Origin: Ignelater luminosus
Lineage: Eukaryota > Arthropoda > Insecta > Coleoptera > Elateridae
Length of the DNA: 64,000 nucleotides
Direction of reading: 5' to 3'
NCBI GenBank assembly: GCA_011009095.1
Contig: VTPC01090699.1
Coordinates: 181,692-245,691 of the forward strand
The translations under genes were made by a program, and so were the position numbers. A model generated the notes under the pieces. The model did no database searches. It was not told the origin of the DNA and saw nothing but the letters and a program-made list of their open reading frames with translations. Shown here in pieces: positions 35,800 to 44,990 of the stretch; position 1 is the stretch's first letter; every line of letters starts with the position of its first letter.

Positions 35800-37440
35800 T
35801 ATATCAGAAAGGCAGAAGAAGCATGGCTTAAGGTGCGATGCGAAGAAATAGAACTTCTTCAACAGAAATACGGTACATTCAACATACATCAAAAGGTAAA
35901 ACTATCGGCTGGTAGCCAGAAGACCTAATATGTCAGTAAAATACATGACCACAATGGGGACATTATCACAGAAAAAACAGAAAAGATGATCACCTTGGGG
36001 AAGTACATAGAGGAGCTTTTGAAGACAGCAAATCCGAGCAACCACCACATCTTGAAAACACGACCACTCTAACAATAACAACTAATGAAATAGAAGAGAC
36101 AGTACAGTTAAGTAAGGAAAGCAAACCCCAGGACCGGACAATACATCATATACCAAATTCATGATACTAATAAACGATGAAGACATCAAATGCATAACTA
36201 AGATCTTTTATCAAACTTATGATGGCGAAAATATGCCAAAGACATGGTTGAAATCTACATTTGTAACACTACCTAAGAAATAAAATGCTAGACCGTACAA
36301 TTAGTTTCGTGCAATAAATCTAATGAGTCATCTACTGAAACTTTCTAAAAGTAATACATCAAAGAATATCCTGACTGTGCGAAAAACACTTGGTTCGTAC
36401 ACAGTTTGGATTCCGAAACTCAGTGGGTACAAGAGAAGCTTTGTTCAGTGTCCAAATGGTCTTCCAAAGATGCTTAGACGTAAACTGCGATGTACATGTA
36501 TACTTTATCGACTATCAGAAAGCTTTTGACAGAGTAAGGCACGACACATCAATAAAAATATTGGAACAGATTGGATAAGACCCATGTGATCTATAAGTAT
36601 CCAAGTGAAGAATCGGAAGACATTAAGATTAAAAGAAGGGTAAAAGAGGGATGTATTCTGTCACCTCTACCGTTTAACATATATTCAGAAAAAAGTTTCC
36701 AAGAAGCCTTATATGAGACAGACAGTGGAACTAAAGTGAACGCAAAACAAATAAATAGCATAAGATATGCTGACGACACAGCGATTTTTGCAGACAGTCT
36801 CGAAGAGCTTATGAACAGAGTTATCCAGACGAATCAAAAATACGGACTGATAATGAATACTAAAAAGACAAAATATATGATAATCTTCAAAAACAGATAC
36901 CAAACTAGAAAAATTTGTGTGAACAGTCAAAGACTTGAAAGATATACATACACGTACCTGGGAACAATTATCAACGAAAAATGGGATCATTCCATGGAAG
37001 TCAAATGCAGAATAGAGAAAGCAAGGACAGCATTTTTAAAAATAACCAAGCTATTTAGACGCCACGATCTAGCTAAAAGTACAAAAATTAAATTTCTGAA
37101 AAATCTTAGACTCTCACCGATGCTACCTGCAAGAAAATCGAAGCTTTCGAGTTGTGGCTGTATAGGCGCATCCTCAAGATATCACGGATGGACTATGCAA
37201 CAAATCAAGAAGTGCTGAGAACATTCAGCTGGGAAAAGGAATTACTGATAAGAGTAAAAACATCAAAATTGAAATAGCCAAGCCACATCATGAGAAACAA
37301 TCAAAAATGTGATTTACTTCAATTAATATTGCTAGGAAAGATGGATTGTAAAAGGGGGCCTAGAAGACGTAGAATTTCTTGGTTTAAAAATCTACGCGTA
37401 TGGGTCTATTCCGCACAGCCCTCAATAAGATACAGATAGC
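35800..37440 (+). pseudogene. LINE reverse transcriptase domain
   Basis: Linker peptides such as AEEAWLKVRCEEIELLQQKY (near 35815) lead into the RT. A palm-like VYFIDYQKAFDRVRHD (in the frame at 36390-36578) carries the first catalytic Asp. VKEGCILSPLPFNIYSE and then IRYADDTAIFADSLEELMN (in the frame at 36571-37218) carry the YADD catalytic pair. NTKKTKYMII and YTYLGTIIN mark the thumb. The YADD box is intact, but the RT is spread over at least three frames with in-frame stops. It is on the same strand as the endonuclease at 34904 and belongs to the same element. Confidence 0.86.
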
Positions 37441-37492
37441 TATGATGATTGCCAACATTCGAAACGAATGCGCACTATGAGAAGAAGAATGG

Positions 37493-40400
37493 TGCCAAAA
37501 AGAATGGCTATTTTTATTAAACCCAACTGAAGGTCTTTGAAAGAATGGTCTTAAGGTAATCGTGATAAATTTAAAATTTACAAAAAGTAATCCTTCTAAT
37601 CTTGTTCAAGGTCAATTTAATTCAATGACGTTAAAATCAAGATTCTAGCCCTGAGAAGCCATGAAATATTTGAACCACTATTCCTAAGGGCTGGGTGACG
37701 TTCTCTAGGTTCCTGTGGCTTTGCTATAGTGGGGGTTTTATATTTTTCCTTGGCTTTTAAAAGCTAGAAAAGCTCACCATTTTTACCTCCATCATAATGA
37801 AACTACAACAGTTATCATTTTCGGATGGTAAGAATTTGGGGCTTTTTACATTTTTGGAATTAAATTACTTGGTTTACATCTTGTTATATGTTTTGTAACT
37901 CTAATAAACTAATAAGTTTGCAACTCTGAATTATTACCATCACAAAAGACTGTTTGACAATTTTATTTTTTTGGCATAAAAGACCAGCACAAGATGCTGA
38001 AACGAAAATGAGCAAACATTACATTTTGTGATCAATAGATGTCAGGTGAGTTCAACTAACAGCTTATGACAACTTCCAATTTACATACATTTCAAACAAG
38101 GAGCCGTCATGGAATGTATAAATAAGTGAGCAATAACAAGATTATAAGATAGAGAAGGAACCAGTTTAGAAGGTAAATAATAATCCCCAAGACTAATAGT
38201 TGAAATTAATAATGAATGATATAGAAAAAATTAATACATTGGTACAGAATAAATTCAAACAAAATAAGATAAATAATGAGCATCTGTTGATATAAGATTA
38301 AGATTTAATATAATTTTAATAAGGCCAAAGATAATGTTGAACAGCTGGAAATGAAAAACTAAATATTGTTCCTCACAAGATAAAACAATTCTGAATTTCT
38401 TATAAATTTACTAAAAGCAAATTCATAAATGTAAAGGAAAATAAATAAAAAAAATCCACTTGTGTTATTTTAAAGAAGTAAATACTACATCAAAAGAATA
38501 ACAAAGAAAAGAATATTTTAGCAATGAAACTTAATACGTATTTAACGGTAAGGTATCCAAAAGATTCTAAAAGCTTAAGACAAACTTTAAAATTATTTTG
38601 AAACTTGAGTTTGATAAGTTTATAAAATTTTAAATATTTCGAAAGCGCTCTCTAGAATATTTATATAAATTTAGAAATACCTAAAATTCTTCTCCGTACA
38701 TTGAATATTAAAATAGTACTTGTTAAAGTTTGTTCAACAAGATTCCTTGTATAAAGTTTTCCTTTGCTTTGAAAAGTATTTGAAGTATAACCTTGAATTT
38801 TGTTTTTCATACTATTAAAACTGGTACTGGAATTTTTATGACTCGCTACGCAATAAGTTTTATTACTGAAATATAAAATTGAAAATTTATTAAATTTTTC
38901 ACATTATTTAATAAGTCATGGTTGGTTGGCTGGTTTTATTGAGCGGGAACTTGGGATACATAGCAGAAATTCTCATGTATTTTTTATGTTAGTATCCAGG
39001 TCTCCAAAGTCCATTGTGCACTTATATTTTCAATAAGCAGTGGGAATTTCTAACGTCTAGTATTTCAGAAGAGCATGTTGTCTAGAATTTTACTGTTCAA
39101 GAAAATTGTTATATTTTGGAATTTCATTAGCAATTAAGTATTAACGTTTGAGCCAGGACCGGTCTGTGACCTCTGGGTAAAGAAGCAAACATGTAGTGTA
39201 AACCTTTGCGTGATTACCTAGAACGGCGTAGTAAGTTGTAACATTTACCACTTAAACATTAAAGGAATGATAAATAAGAAAATGTCTGATTTGCTCCGAA
39301 GATCGTTAAGCTACTAATTTAGCTATAATTATTATGTTAGCAACATATTGAACTTGTAAATTAAATATTTTATCCACAGAATTTTAAAAACGGAAACAAA
39401 TAACAAAATATAATCTTTCTAGAAATGTGTACCATAGTGAAACAACAAAAACTGTAGCTTGCAGATTTGAAGAAATTATAACCTTCATTTAAGTTCAATA
39501 AAACTGGACGAGTTAAGAAGTTTTTTTACAGGAAACATTTATCTAAATTGCCCTTGTATAGAAGATAATGCTTATTCAAGGAAATTAGATCCAAAAACAC
39601 ATGTAAAGCTCTCCAATTTGGTATTTTCCTTTTTGATTTGCTGAAAAGGATTAAACATTTAGGTAGTTCACAGACGAGATTCTACGCTTAACCTCTATTA
39701 CTTTGTAGGCAGCCGTACTGCTAGAAGTCGAGAAGAATCTGGTGAGATATCAGAAGGGTGAATTGGCGAATTAAATTTTTGATTGTGCTATCTCTAGATT
39801 TAAAATATTTCAATTTGGCTTAAAGCTATCCTATCAATTTTTGTTATTCTTCTAGTTTCTATGAAAGTGGTTAGCTCATGCAATTAGATTACATTACAAA
39901 TTTCCTGCACAGGAAGTATCTAAAAGTAAATTGTTTAATTGGCTTCAACTATAAACGAATTACGGAAATTAGCCTTACTGGAGCACATTTAGAAGTGGCT
40001 GACCAAGTTTATGAAATTATAACTCCACTACTGTATAGTAAAAGTAACTTGCTGCAATCCTATCCTTCAATTGAATTAACAAATATCTGACCGAACTAAA
40101 GAGAATCCAAGCCATCGTGCCTTTCATGTTTTCTAGAAATCTGAGGTCTATAATTTACACTGAGATAAATCACTACACTAGATAGCAGATAATAACTACA
40201 GAAAAATTAACACATTTGTAAATTATAGGGTGAAGTTCAGGAGATGCGATCGGGCATAAGCTGCTTTTCACTTAACCTTTAAAAACGTATAACTAAAAAA
40301 GAGAAAAATAAACAATAAAAGTAGAATATTCTGGTGGACTGCCTAATGCAGCAAGATACTGCATCTTGCTGCAATAAGTTTCTGTAAATATCAGCAATTA

Positions 40401-41114
40401 GAGATAAGAGTTGTAAAAGCTAAGCTATCCGATTTTGAGTCGAATTGAATCTCAGAGCTTGTTCAAGCCTGTTTTTTCTACTGTGAAGGCGTGCTTGATA
40501 GAAACCCTTTTATTTTATACGCTAAGTAGAGTTATGTCTAGGATCGCTTTTAATTAAAAGAAAATCGGAAAGCAGAATTACATTCATACTACTTTATTGT
40601 AATTTCGATTATGTTGTAAACTTTTTTAATTTTTGTTTCTATTTCCTATTTGTCTGTTTATCCACGCCAAACTTTGGTTTTTTCCAATCTGTAGATTGTA
40701 GTACTTATCACACCTGCTCTATCATGCATAACTACTTCAAGAGAAGATTTTGCAAGGCTAGCAAAAACATGTAACTGAAGACCTAGAGAGTATATGGAAT
40801 TTATCTTTACTAACACTCCTGAAGTGACAAACTGAAGAGTAGTGAACGGAAAAACTGTTTTAATCTTTGGCAATAAATTCATATATTACAGGTAATTATC
40901 AGAGTTAGAAAAAGAAAAAGTATTTTCTTGTAGTAGCAATTTTTGTTTGCATTGAATGGCTTGATTGTATAACCACATCGCATGGTGGAATACTTTAACT
41001 ACATAATTTTGACTGGATGAAGATGGCAGGGATGAAGGCCATCTTCTAGTCCTCTTGCCTTTATTCTGCATTTAATCCTCTACAAAAAGTTGTACTTTTA
41101 TTCACGTGGGCTAT
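37493..41114. other. AT-rich sequence, no gene seen
   Basis: A or T runs and dense stops throughout. Frames of 60-75 codons near 39878, 40658 and 40886 carry no motif. I see no transposon termini. Confidence 0.5.
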
Positions 41115-41298
41115 GTATTGCTACGTTTTGACAAAAACGTGTATTTATTTTTAATATTATTTATTTTTACTTAATTTATTACAATTTATTTCCAGCATTT
41201 ATTTACACTAAATTATTTATTTATTTATGTACAGAAGAATTTATTTATCACTATTTAACATTTATTTCGTTCGTAACTACAAGCTGCTTGACTGTAGA

Positions 41299-41334
41299 AC
41301 TGCCTTCTGCTCGGTCAACGCCGCCTTTTATTTG
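41299..41334 (-). promoter_or_regulatory. LTR core promoter: AATAAAAGG and CAGTT
   Basis: The minus strand reads AAATAAAAGGCGG at about 41322-41334, a TATA-box variant in a GC-rich context. A GCAGTT lies about 29 nt downstream (41299-41304), the spacing expected for an initiator. The predicted start is near 41302. The pol stop codon TAA (41328-41330) overlaps the TATA-like box. Confidence 0.5.
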
Positions 41335-41375
41335 TTTCCGCGTGGTTCTTGATGAGCCCAGAAAGTTCGTGTTCC

Positions 41376-41388
41376 TTCTGGAACATTC
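41376..41388 (-). promoter_or_regulatory. perfect three-unit heat-shock element (proximal)
   Basis: The plus strand reads TTC-tg-GAA-ca-TTC, an exact nTTCnnGAAnnTTCn site for the HSF trimer. It lies about 75-86 bp upstream of the predicted start near 41302, inside the range used by insect hsp promoters. It also encodes part of the pol C-terminus. Confidence 0.65.
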
Positions 41389-41443
41389 GACGGTAGAAGA
41401 GTCTCGATAGTTCGAGATTTCTCCGGCACATTCGACCAGCTTG

Positions 41444-41477
41444 TTCGAGACTGTTCGGGACTTTTTCTAGAATATTC
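41444..41477 (-). promoter_or_regulatory. perfect three-unit heat-shock element (distal) plus imperfect one
   Basis: TTC-ta-GAA-ta-TTC at 41465-41477 is a perfect three-unit HSF site inside a 14-bp palindrome CTAGAATATTCTAG (41467-41480). Next to it, TTC-ga-GAC-tg-TTC at 41444-41456 is an imperfect site (middle unit GAC). They lie at about -140 to -175 relative to the predicted start. More isolated TTC/GA half sites fill 41411-41433. Confidence 0.65.
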
Positions 41478-41495
41478 TAGGGGCGGCGCGTTACA

Positions 41496-41510
41496 CTGCC
41501 CCCTTCTTAA
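41496..41510 (-). other. polypurine tract
   Basis: The minus strand reads TTAAGAAGGGGGCAG just before TGTAACG. A G-rich purine run directly 5' of the LTR start is where plus-strand DNA synthesis is primed. The pol frame reads through it. Confidence 0.7.
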
Positions 41511-41588
41511 CACTGTTGCGTCTCGTGACAGTGCCGAAAATGATGTTCCACGCATTTCGCTGCTTGTTCCGGCCATGGCTTCTGGATC

Positions 41589-41663
41589 ATGACGGTACTT
41601 GCATGCAGAACCCCTAGTACGCCTCGAGTTTTTGAAAAAGAAACAATCCACTGTTTTCTGACA
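41589..41663 (-). other. CCCH-like zinc finger, one ligand probably lost
   Basis: CFFFKNSRRTRGSACKYRHD resembles the CCCH pattern C-x7/8-C-x5-C-x3-H. C375, C389 and H393 fit. The expected middle cysteine falls on Arg383 (codon CGT), a single transition away from TGT. C369 lies 6 residues before C375. CCCH fingers usually bind RNA; pairing one with a macrodomain is reminiscent of host PARP-family antiviral proteins. Confidence 0.6.
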
Positions 41664-41687
41664 CTTCTTGGAGGATGTTGCGGGATT

Positions 41688-42089
41688 ATAACTGCAAACC
41701 AATACTTCCACACCGGCGTCCTGAAATATTACTTCCAACATATTTCGCACGGTACGCCAATCCAGCTGATCTAGACCACATCCAATTTTCGGGATAGCTA
41801 ATTTCTTCACCCCGTGCGCTTGGAGCTGTATCTTCAAGTTGTGAAGAGCCTTCCACAAAGCCTCATACTGCGGCTTCTCACATGAACGAGGTTTCGTGAC
41901 CAGATAATAAAGAAATCGTCCCTGGTCTTGTAGATAGCAGGTTTTGCCTACCTCGGAGTGTTGTAAAGATACTTCTCTCGTGCGACCAAACTTGAACTTG
42001 AAGTCGACAGCTATACCTCGGGACATCTGCAAATCTTTCGCCACGCAGTGAGCTAGAGAGTATTCTTCCGGAACTTCAAACAGGTTTCT
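41688..42089 (-). other. TARG1/OARD1-like macrodomain within gypsy pol
   Basis: About 134 residues covering a near-complete small macrodomain. Recognisable blocks in order: ADP-ribose-binding N-terminal AHCVAKDLQMSRGIA; FKFKFG; GKTCYLQDQGRFLYYLVTK; KPQYEALWKALHNL; VKKLAIPKIGCGLDQLDW; and VEVLVCSY. In the family, a Lys after 'YYLIT' and an Asp in 'GCGLD' are needed for hydrolysis of glutamyl-ADP-ribose, and both positions are kept here. The domain has no stop or frameshift, unlike the RT-integrase region upstream. That fits a recent insertion or relaxed decay only outside it. By analogy with viral macrodomains it could counter host PARP activity, which is inference. Confidence 0.88.
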
Positions 42090-42767
42090 TTGTTGTTCAT
42101 GAACAACACCAAAACGAGTTTTCCTACCATTTGAGTAAAAAGTCATAAAGTCAGTAAACGAAGGTCTCTGATCTTCAATCGCTACAAGCACTGCGGGTTG
42201 TATTTCGGCCTCTGGTTCTTCTATATCGACTTCATTTCCGCCTGCATACGGGGCCAACCGGTTGGTGTGCACAACCATCATTTTTCCCCTTGGTGGTTTT
42301 CTGATACGGTATATCAGGTCATTTATTCGTTTAATGACCTTGTAGGGCCCTTCCCATGCTCTTTGCAGCTTTGGAGATAAGCCTCTTCTTCTTTGAAGAC
42401 GATAGAGCCAAACTACATCTCCAGGTTGATACCCTTCTGCTTGGGCTTTAATGTCGTATCGCTCTTTCATCTTGTCACTGGCCATCTGAATATTACGACG
42501 AACATTTTCATGAATGAAGTTTAACTTCTTACGAAGGTTATCAACGTAATCATCACCGACCACGTCATTTTCACTGGGCTTGAAACCAAACTGTAGATCA
42601 CATGGTAACCAAATTTCGCGCCCGAACAACACCGCAGGTGGGGTTTGGCCAGTTGTTTCTTGTACAGCCGAGCGGTTTGCCATTAGAAACAGATGCAGGT
42701 ATTGGTCCCAATCGCGCTGATGCTCGGACACCACCTTCGACAAGTACTTCCCCATCGTTATATTCAT

Positions 42768-43378
42768 TCATTCCACCATTCCATCCGACTGTGGGTGCAA
42801 CTGTGTAGTTCTTGTTTTTCTGATGCCCAATGATTGGTACAACTTTTGGAATAGTGCCGACTCAAAGTTCCTGCCCTGGTCGGAATGCAACTCCAGTGGG
42901 GCACCAAAACGGCTAAAGAGTTCTTTCACTAGCACGTCGGCAACCGTAGCCGCTTCTTGGTTTGGTACGGCGTATGCCTCGGTCCATTTACTAAAGTAGT
43001 CCATTGCCACCAAAATATATTTATTTCCTGCGTCCGTCTTTCAAATGGACTACCAACGTTATACTGTCGCATTGGGGCCTTCTTCCTACCAAGTAGCCCA
43101 TTACCGCTTGCACAAACTTCGCACCGTCTGCACCATTCTCTGATGTCTTCCTTACAGTTCATCCAATAAAACTGTGTCCGAATCTTCGCCAGTGTCTTCT
43201 TAACTCCCAGATGGCCTCCCGATGGCCCATCATGCAACTGTCGCAACACTTCAGGAACCCTGTTTTTAGGAACCACTAACTGCATTCTTATTTCTGTTCC
43301 TTCTTCGTTTTCTAAAATTCTCTTTAGGAGACCATCTTGGACCCTCAGCGAGTCCCACTGTGCCCAGTACGCTTTCAC
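42768..43378 (-). pseudogene. pol: gypsy integrase zinc-binding domain and catalytic core, broken
   Basis: The frame at 42929-43378 has the HHCC zinc-binding domain (LHDGPSGGHLGV with H49 and H56, then CRRCEVC with C86 and C89 of that frame). It ends in FERRTQEINIFWW. There the expected beta-strand carrying the first catalytic-core residues is deleted (about 25-30 nt) and the frame shifts. The core resumes at 43013 with VAMDYFSKWTEAYAV, SDQGRNFES (catalytic Asp) and LHPQSDGMVE (catalytic Glu). A TGA follows, and the next residues continue in the same frame at 42767. The TGA is one transition from CGA, the Arg that follows Glu in relatives, so CpG decay is likely. Confidence 0.88.
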
Positions 43379-43390
43379 AATCGAGCCGTA

Positions 43391-44435
43391 TCAGGCTATT
43401 TCTTCCAAAGCCGGTCTGCGATTCGCTGTCTTCCACTCCAATACCAATCGTAAGTCAGGGTCGCTTTCTTGGTCTTTCTGAATTTCCGCGGACTGTGGTG
43501 CGTCGTACTTGATGTTCACCATGCTTAGTCTCAATTCGCAAGCAGTGTTTGCAATCGTCGGGGCATGGCCTTCTAGATAAAGCGTCAGCGTTGCGATGGC
43601 TACGCCCAGCTCGATGTTCGGTTTCGAAATCATATTTTTGGAGCCTTTCGAGCCATCTTGCTACTAGAGCTTCAGGGTTTTTAAACTTTAGCAGCCATTG
43701 GAGTGCAGAATGATCGGTTCTCAATAGGAAGTTTCGGTCATAGAGGTACTTATGAAAATGCTCAATGGCCTTGACGACTACAAGCAGTTCTCTACGGGTC
43801 ACACAGTAATTACGCTCCGGCTTAGACAGAAGCTTGCTAAAATGGCCGATGACCTTCTCTTGCCCATCTTGAACTTGGGACAGGACGGCGCCTATTCCGA
43901 CATTGCTAGCATCCGTGTCCAGCACAAATCGCTCGTTCGGTCTGGGATAGCTTAAGATCGGAGCTGTCATTAAAGTTTGTTTAAAAGTGTTAAAGGCTCG
44001 TTTACAATCGGCGTCCCATTGAAAATCACTGTCTTCCTCTGTCAGTCTTGTCAAAGGCTTTGCAATATCTGCAAACCCACGGACGAGTCGCCGGTAGTAA
44101 GTACACAAACCCAGAAAACTTCGAAGCTCGTGTTTATCTTTTAGGTGGGGCCACTCTTGGAGCGCACGAATCTTATCAGGATCAGCCGCTACTCCATCTT
44201 CGGATGCCAGGTGACCAAGGTATCTGACTTCTTTCTGGAACAGATTGCACTTCTTTGGACTCAGTTGCAGATTTGCTGCACGTAATCTCAGAAACACATC
44301 TTCCAAGTTTTTCACGTGTTCCTCAAACGTTCGACCAATCACAATAATATCGTCGAGGTAAACTAAACAGGTCTTCCAAGATAAGCCTCTCAGAATCAAC
44401 TCCATCAATCGTTCAAACGTTGCTGGAGCGTTACA
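43391..44435 (-). pseudogene. pol: gypsy reverse transcriptase (3' half) and RNase H
   Basis: The frame at 43455-44477 becomes RT at CNAPATFERLMELIL (residue 15). Residues before that are flanking DNA. YLDDIIVIG (40-43) is the catalytic palm box, FLGLCTYYRRLVRGF the thumb and connection. RNase H has DTDAS (Asp189), TRREL (Glu230), RTDHSALQWL (Asp255) and NADALSRR (Asp298). The first half of RT, with its first catalytic Asp, is gone. Near 43510 (after IETKHGEH) the reading moves to the frame at 43391-43633, which ends in RPALEEIA then TGA. Reading continues in that frame towards the integrase. Confidence 0.92.
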
Positions 44436-44439
44436 GTAT

Positions 44440-44990
44440 GTTTGCTTGTGCTGGTTGACGCCGACCTTATTAGACACTTTAGATGTATAAAGCGAAGTGC
44501 GTGAGTGTGGTTGTGTGGGTTCACAGTTTGAAATGCTGATTTCATTGTGACTCTCTAATTTATAGTATCTTACGTGTTATTTCTAATAATCGATTGATTG
44601 GCGATATCAAGAGATAGCCACGTTATCAAGTTGTTGCATTGCAGCCGCGTGTAAGTATATTTGCAATGGCTTTTTGGTTTTTAAAAGCTGTTTTTCGATT
44701 ACTTAATCATCGTGATGTACAAGGTTTATTTGTTTTCTGGATTCCAAAAATATCTCTCCGGTCTTTTGTGTTTATTCTGTTTCAGGGTTATTTTCCTTAT
44801 AGATTCGTTTTTGGGTACTAGTTCAAGTTCCTTGTGGTTATACGGAAGGAATGGTCTTTTCAGGTTTTCTTGATGATCAGAGTTAATGCTGCAACCTTTA
44901 AGACTTAAAAACACAACTAAAACAAGCAGAGAAATTATCAGGACGATCACGGGCAAGTCAATCTTTTTACAATGAACAATCAAATTTGAA
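44440..44990. other. no feature seen
   Basis: Flanking DNA to the right of the gypsy target-site duplication. Short open frames on both strands show no recognised motif. Confidence 0.45.

Larger units (their letters stand above)
34587..37492 (+). mobile_element. near full-length APE-type LINE (CFDP2-like endonuclease plus RT), decayed
   Basis: Endonuclease and RT are both present in the right order on the plus strand, from at least 34904 to a GAAGAAGAA tail at 37480-37489. The last readable peptide is a GPRRRRISWLKNLR-like stretch followed by IAMMIANIRNECAL, a C-terminus shared by many insect LINE copies. The left end is uncertain; 34587-34903 may be 5' leader. Several frameshifts and stops interrupt the single long ORF expected of about 950 codons. 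It is the most complete LINE in the window. Confidence 0.82.
41119..41495 (-). repeat. 3' LTR of the macrodomain gypsy element
   Basis: On the minus strand the LTR starts TGTAACG, immediately after a polypurine tract, and ends CGTAGCA, giving TG...CA termini with a 5-of-7 inverted match. GTAT follows, matching the other flank. The length is 377 bp. From 5' to 3' it has heat-shock elements, a TATA-like AATAAAAGG and a CAGTT initiator-like site. Then comes an A/T-rich R/U5 with many AATAAA poly(A) signals (41150-41270). The first 168 nt also encode the end of the pol frame. Confidence 0.75.
41328..42767 (-). pseudogene. pol: gypsy pol C-terminus: integrase tail, macrodomain, CCCH-like finger, LTR-encoded tail
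   Basis: This 479-codon open frame continues directly from the integrase core after a TGA. Residues 1-175 are the integrase C-terminal half: DQYLHLFLMANRSAVQETTG, then PGDVVWLYR, the GPY motif (WEGPYKVI, 138-145) and LAPY. Residues about 227-360 (41688-42089) are a macrodomain of the TARG1/OARD1 type: SLAHCVAKDLQMSRGIAVDF, YYLVTKPRS with Lys292 at the catalytic-lysine position, and IPKIGCGLD with Asp333 at the catalytic-aspartate position. TARG1 proteins bind ADP-ribose and remove it from acidic side chains. Residues 369-393 are a CCCH-like finger (C369, C375, C389, H393). Residues 425-479 are encoded inside the 3' LTR. Confidence 0.88.
41115..44439 (-). mobile_element. truncated Ty3/gypsy element carrying a macrodomain, with 4-bp flanking duplication
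   Basis: Read on the minus strand from right to left, the element holds half of an RT, RNase H, integrase, GPY motif, macrodomain, CCCH-like finger, polypurine tract and 3' LTR. GTAT lies directly outside both ends (41115-41118 and 44436-44439), the size expected of a gypsy target-site duplication. The right end starts with TGTAACGC, which is both the first 8 nt of the LTR and the RT codons for Cys-Asn-Ala. The 5' LTR, gag, protease and the first half of RT thus appear deleted through that microhomology. A GPY-motif integrase and the RT style place it in Ty3/gypsy (Metaviridae-like). Confidence 0.85.

Noticed and set aside
41150..41270. TTTA-rich tract as an independent microsatellite
   Set aside because: On the minus strand it is the AATAAA-rich R/U5 part of the gypsy LTR, so it is explained by that feature.
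42198..42808. Plus-strand open frames across the gypsy region
   Set aside because: Antisense shadows of the well-supported minus-strand pol frames.
44441..44477. N-terminal residues MSNKVGVNQHKQ as part of the gypsy RT
   Set aside because: RT similarity starts at CNAP. The upstream residues come from flanking DNA beyond the GTAT duplication.
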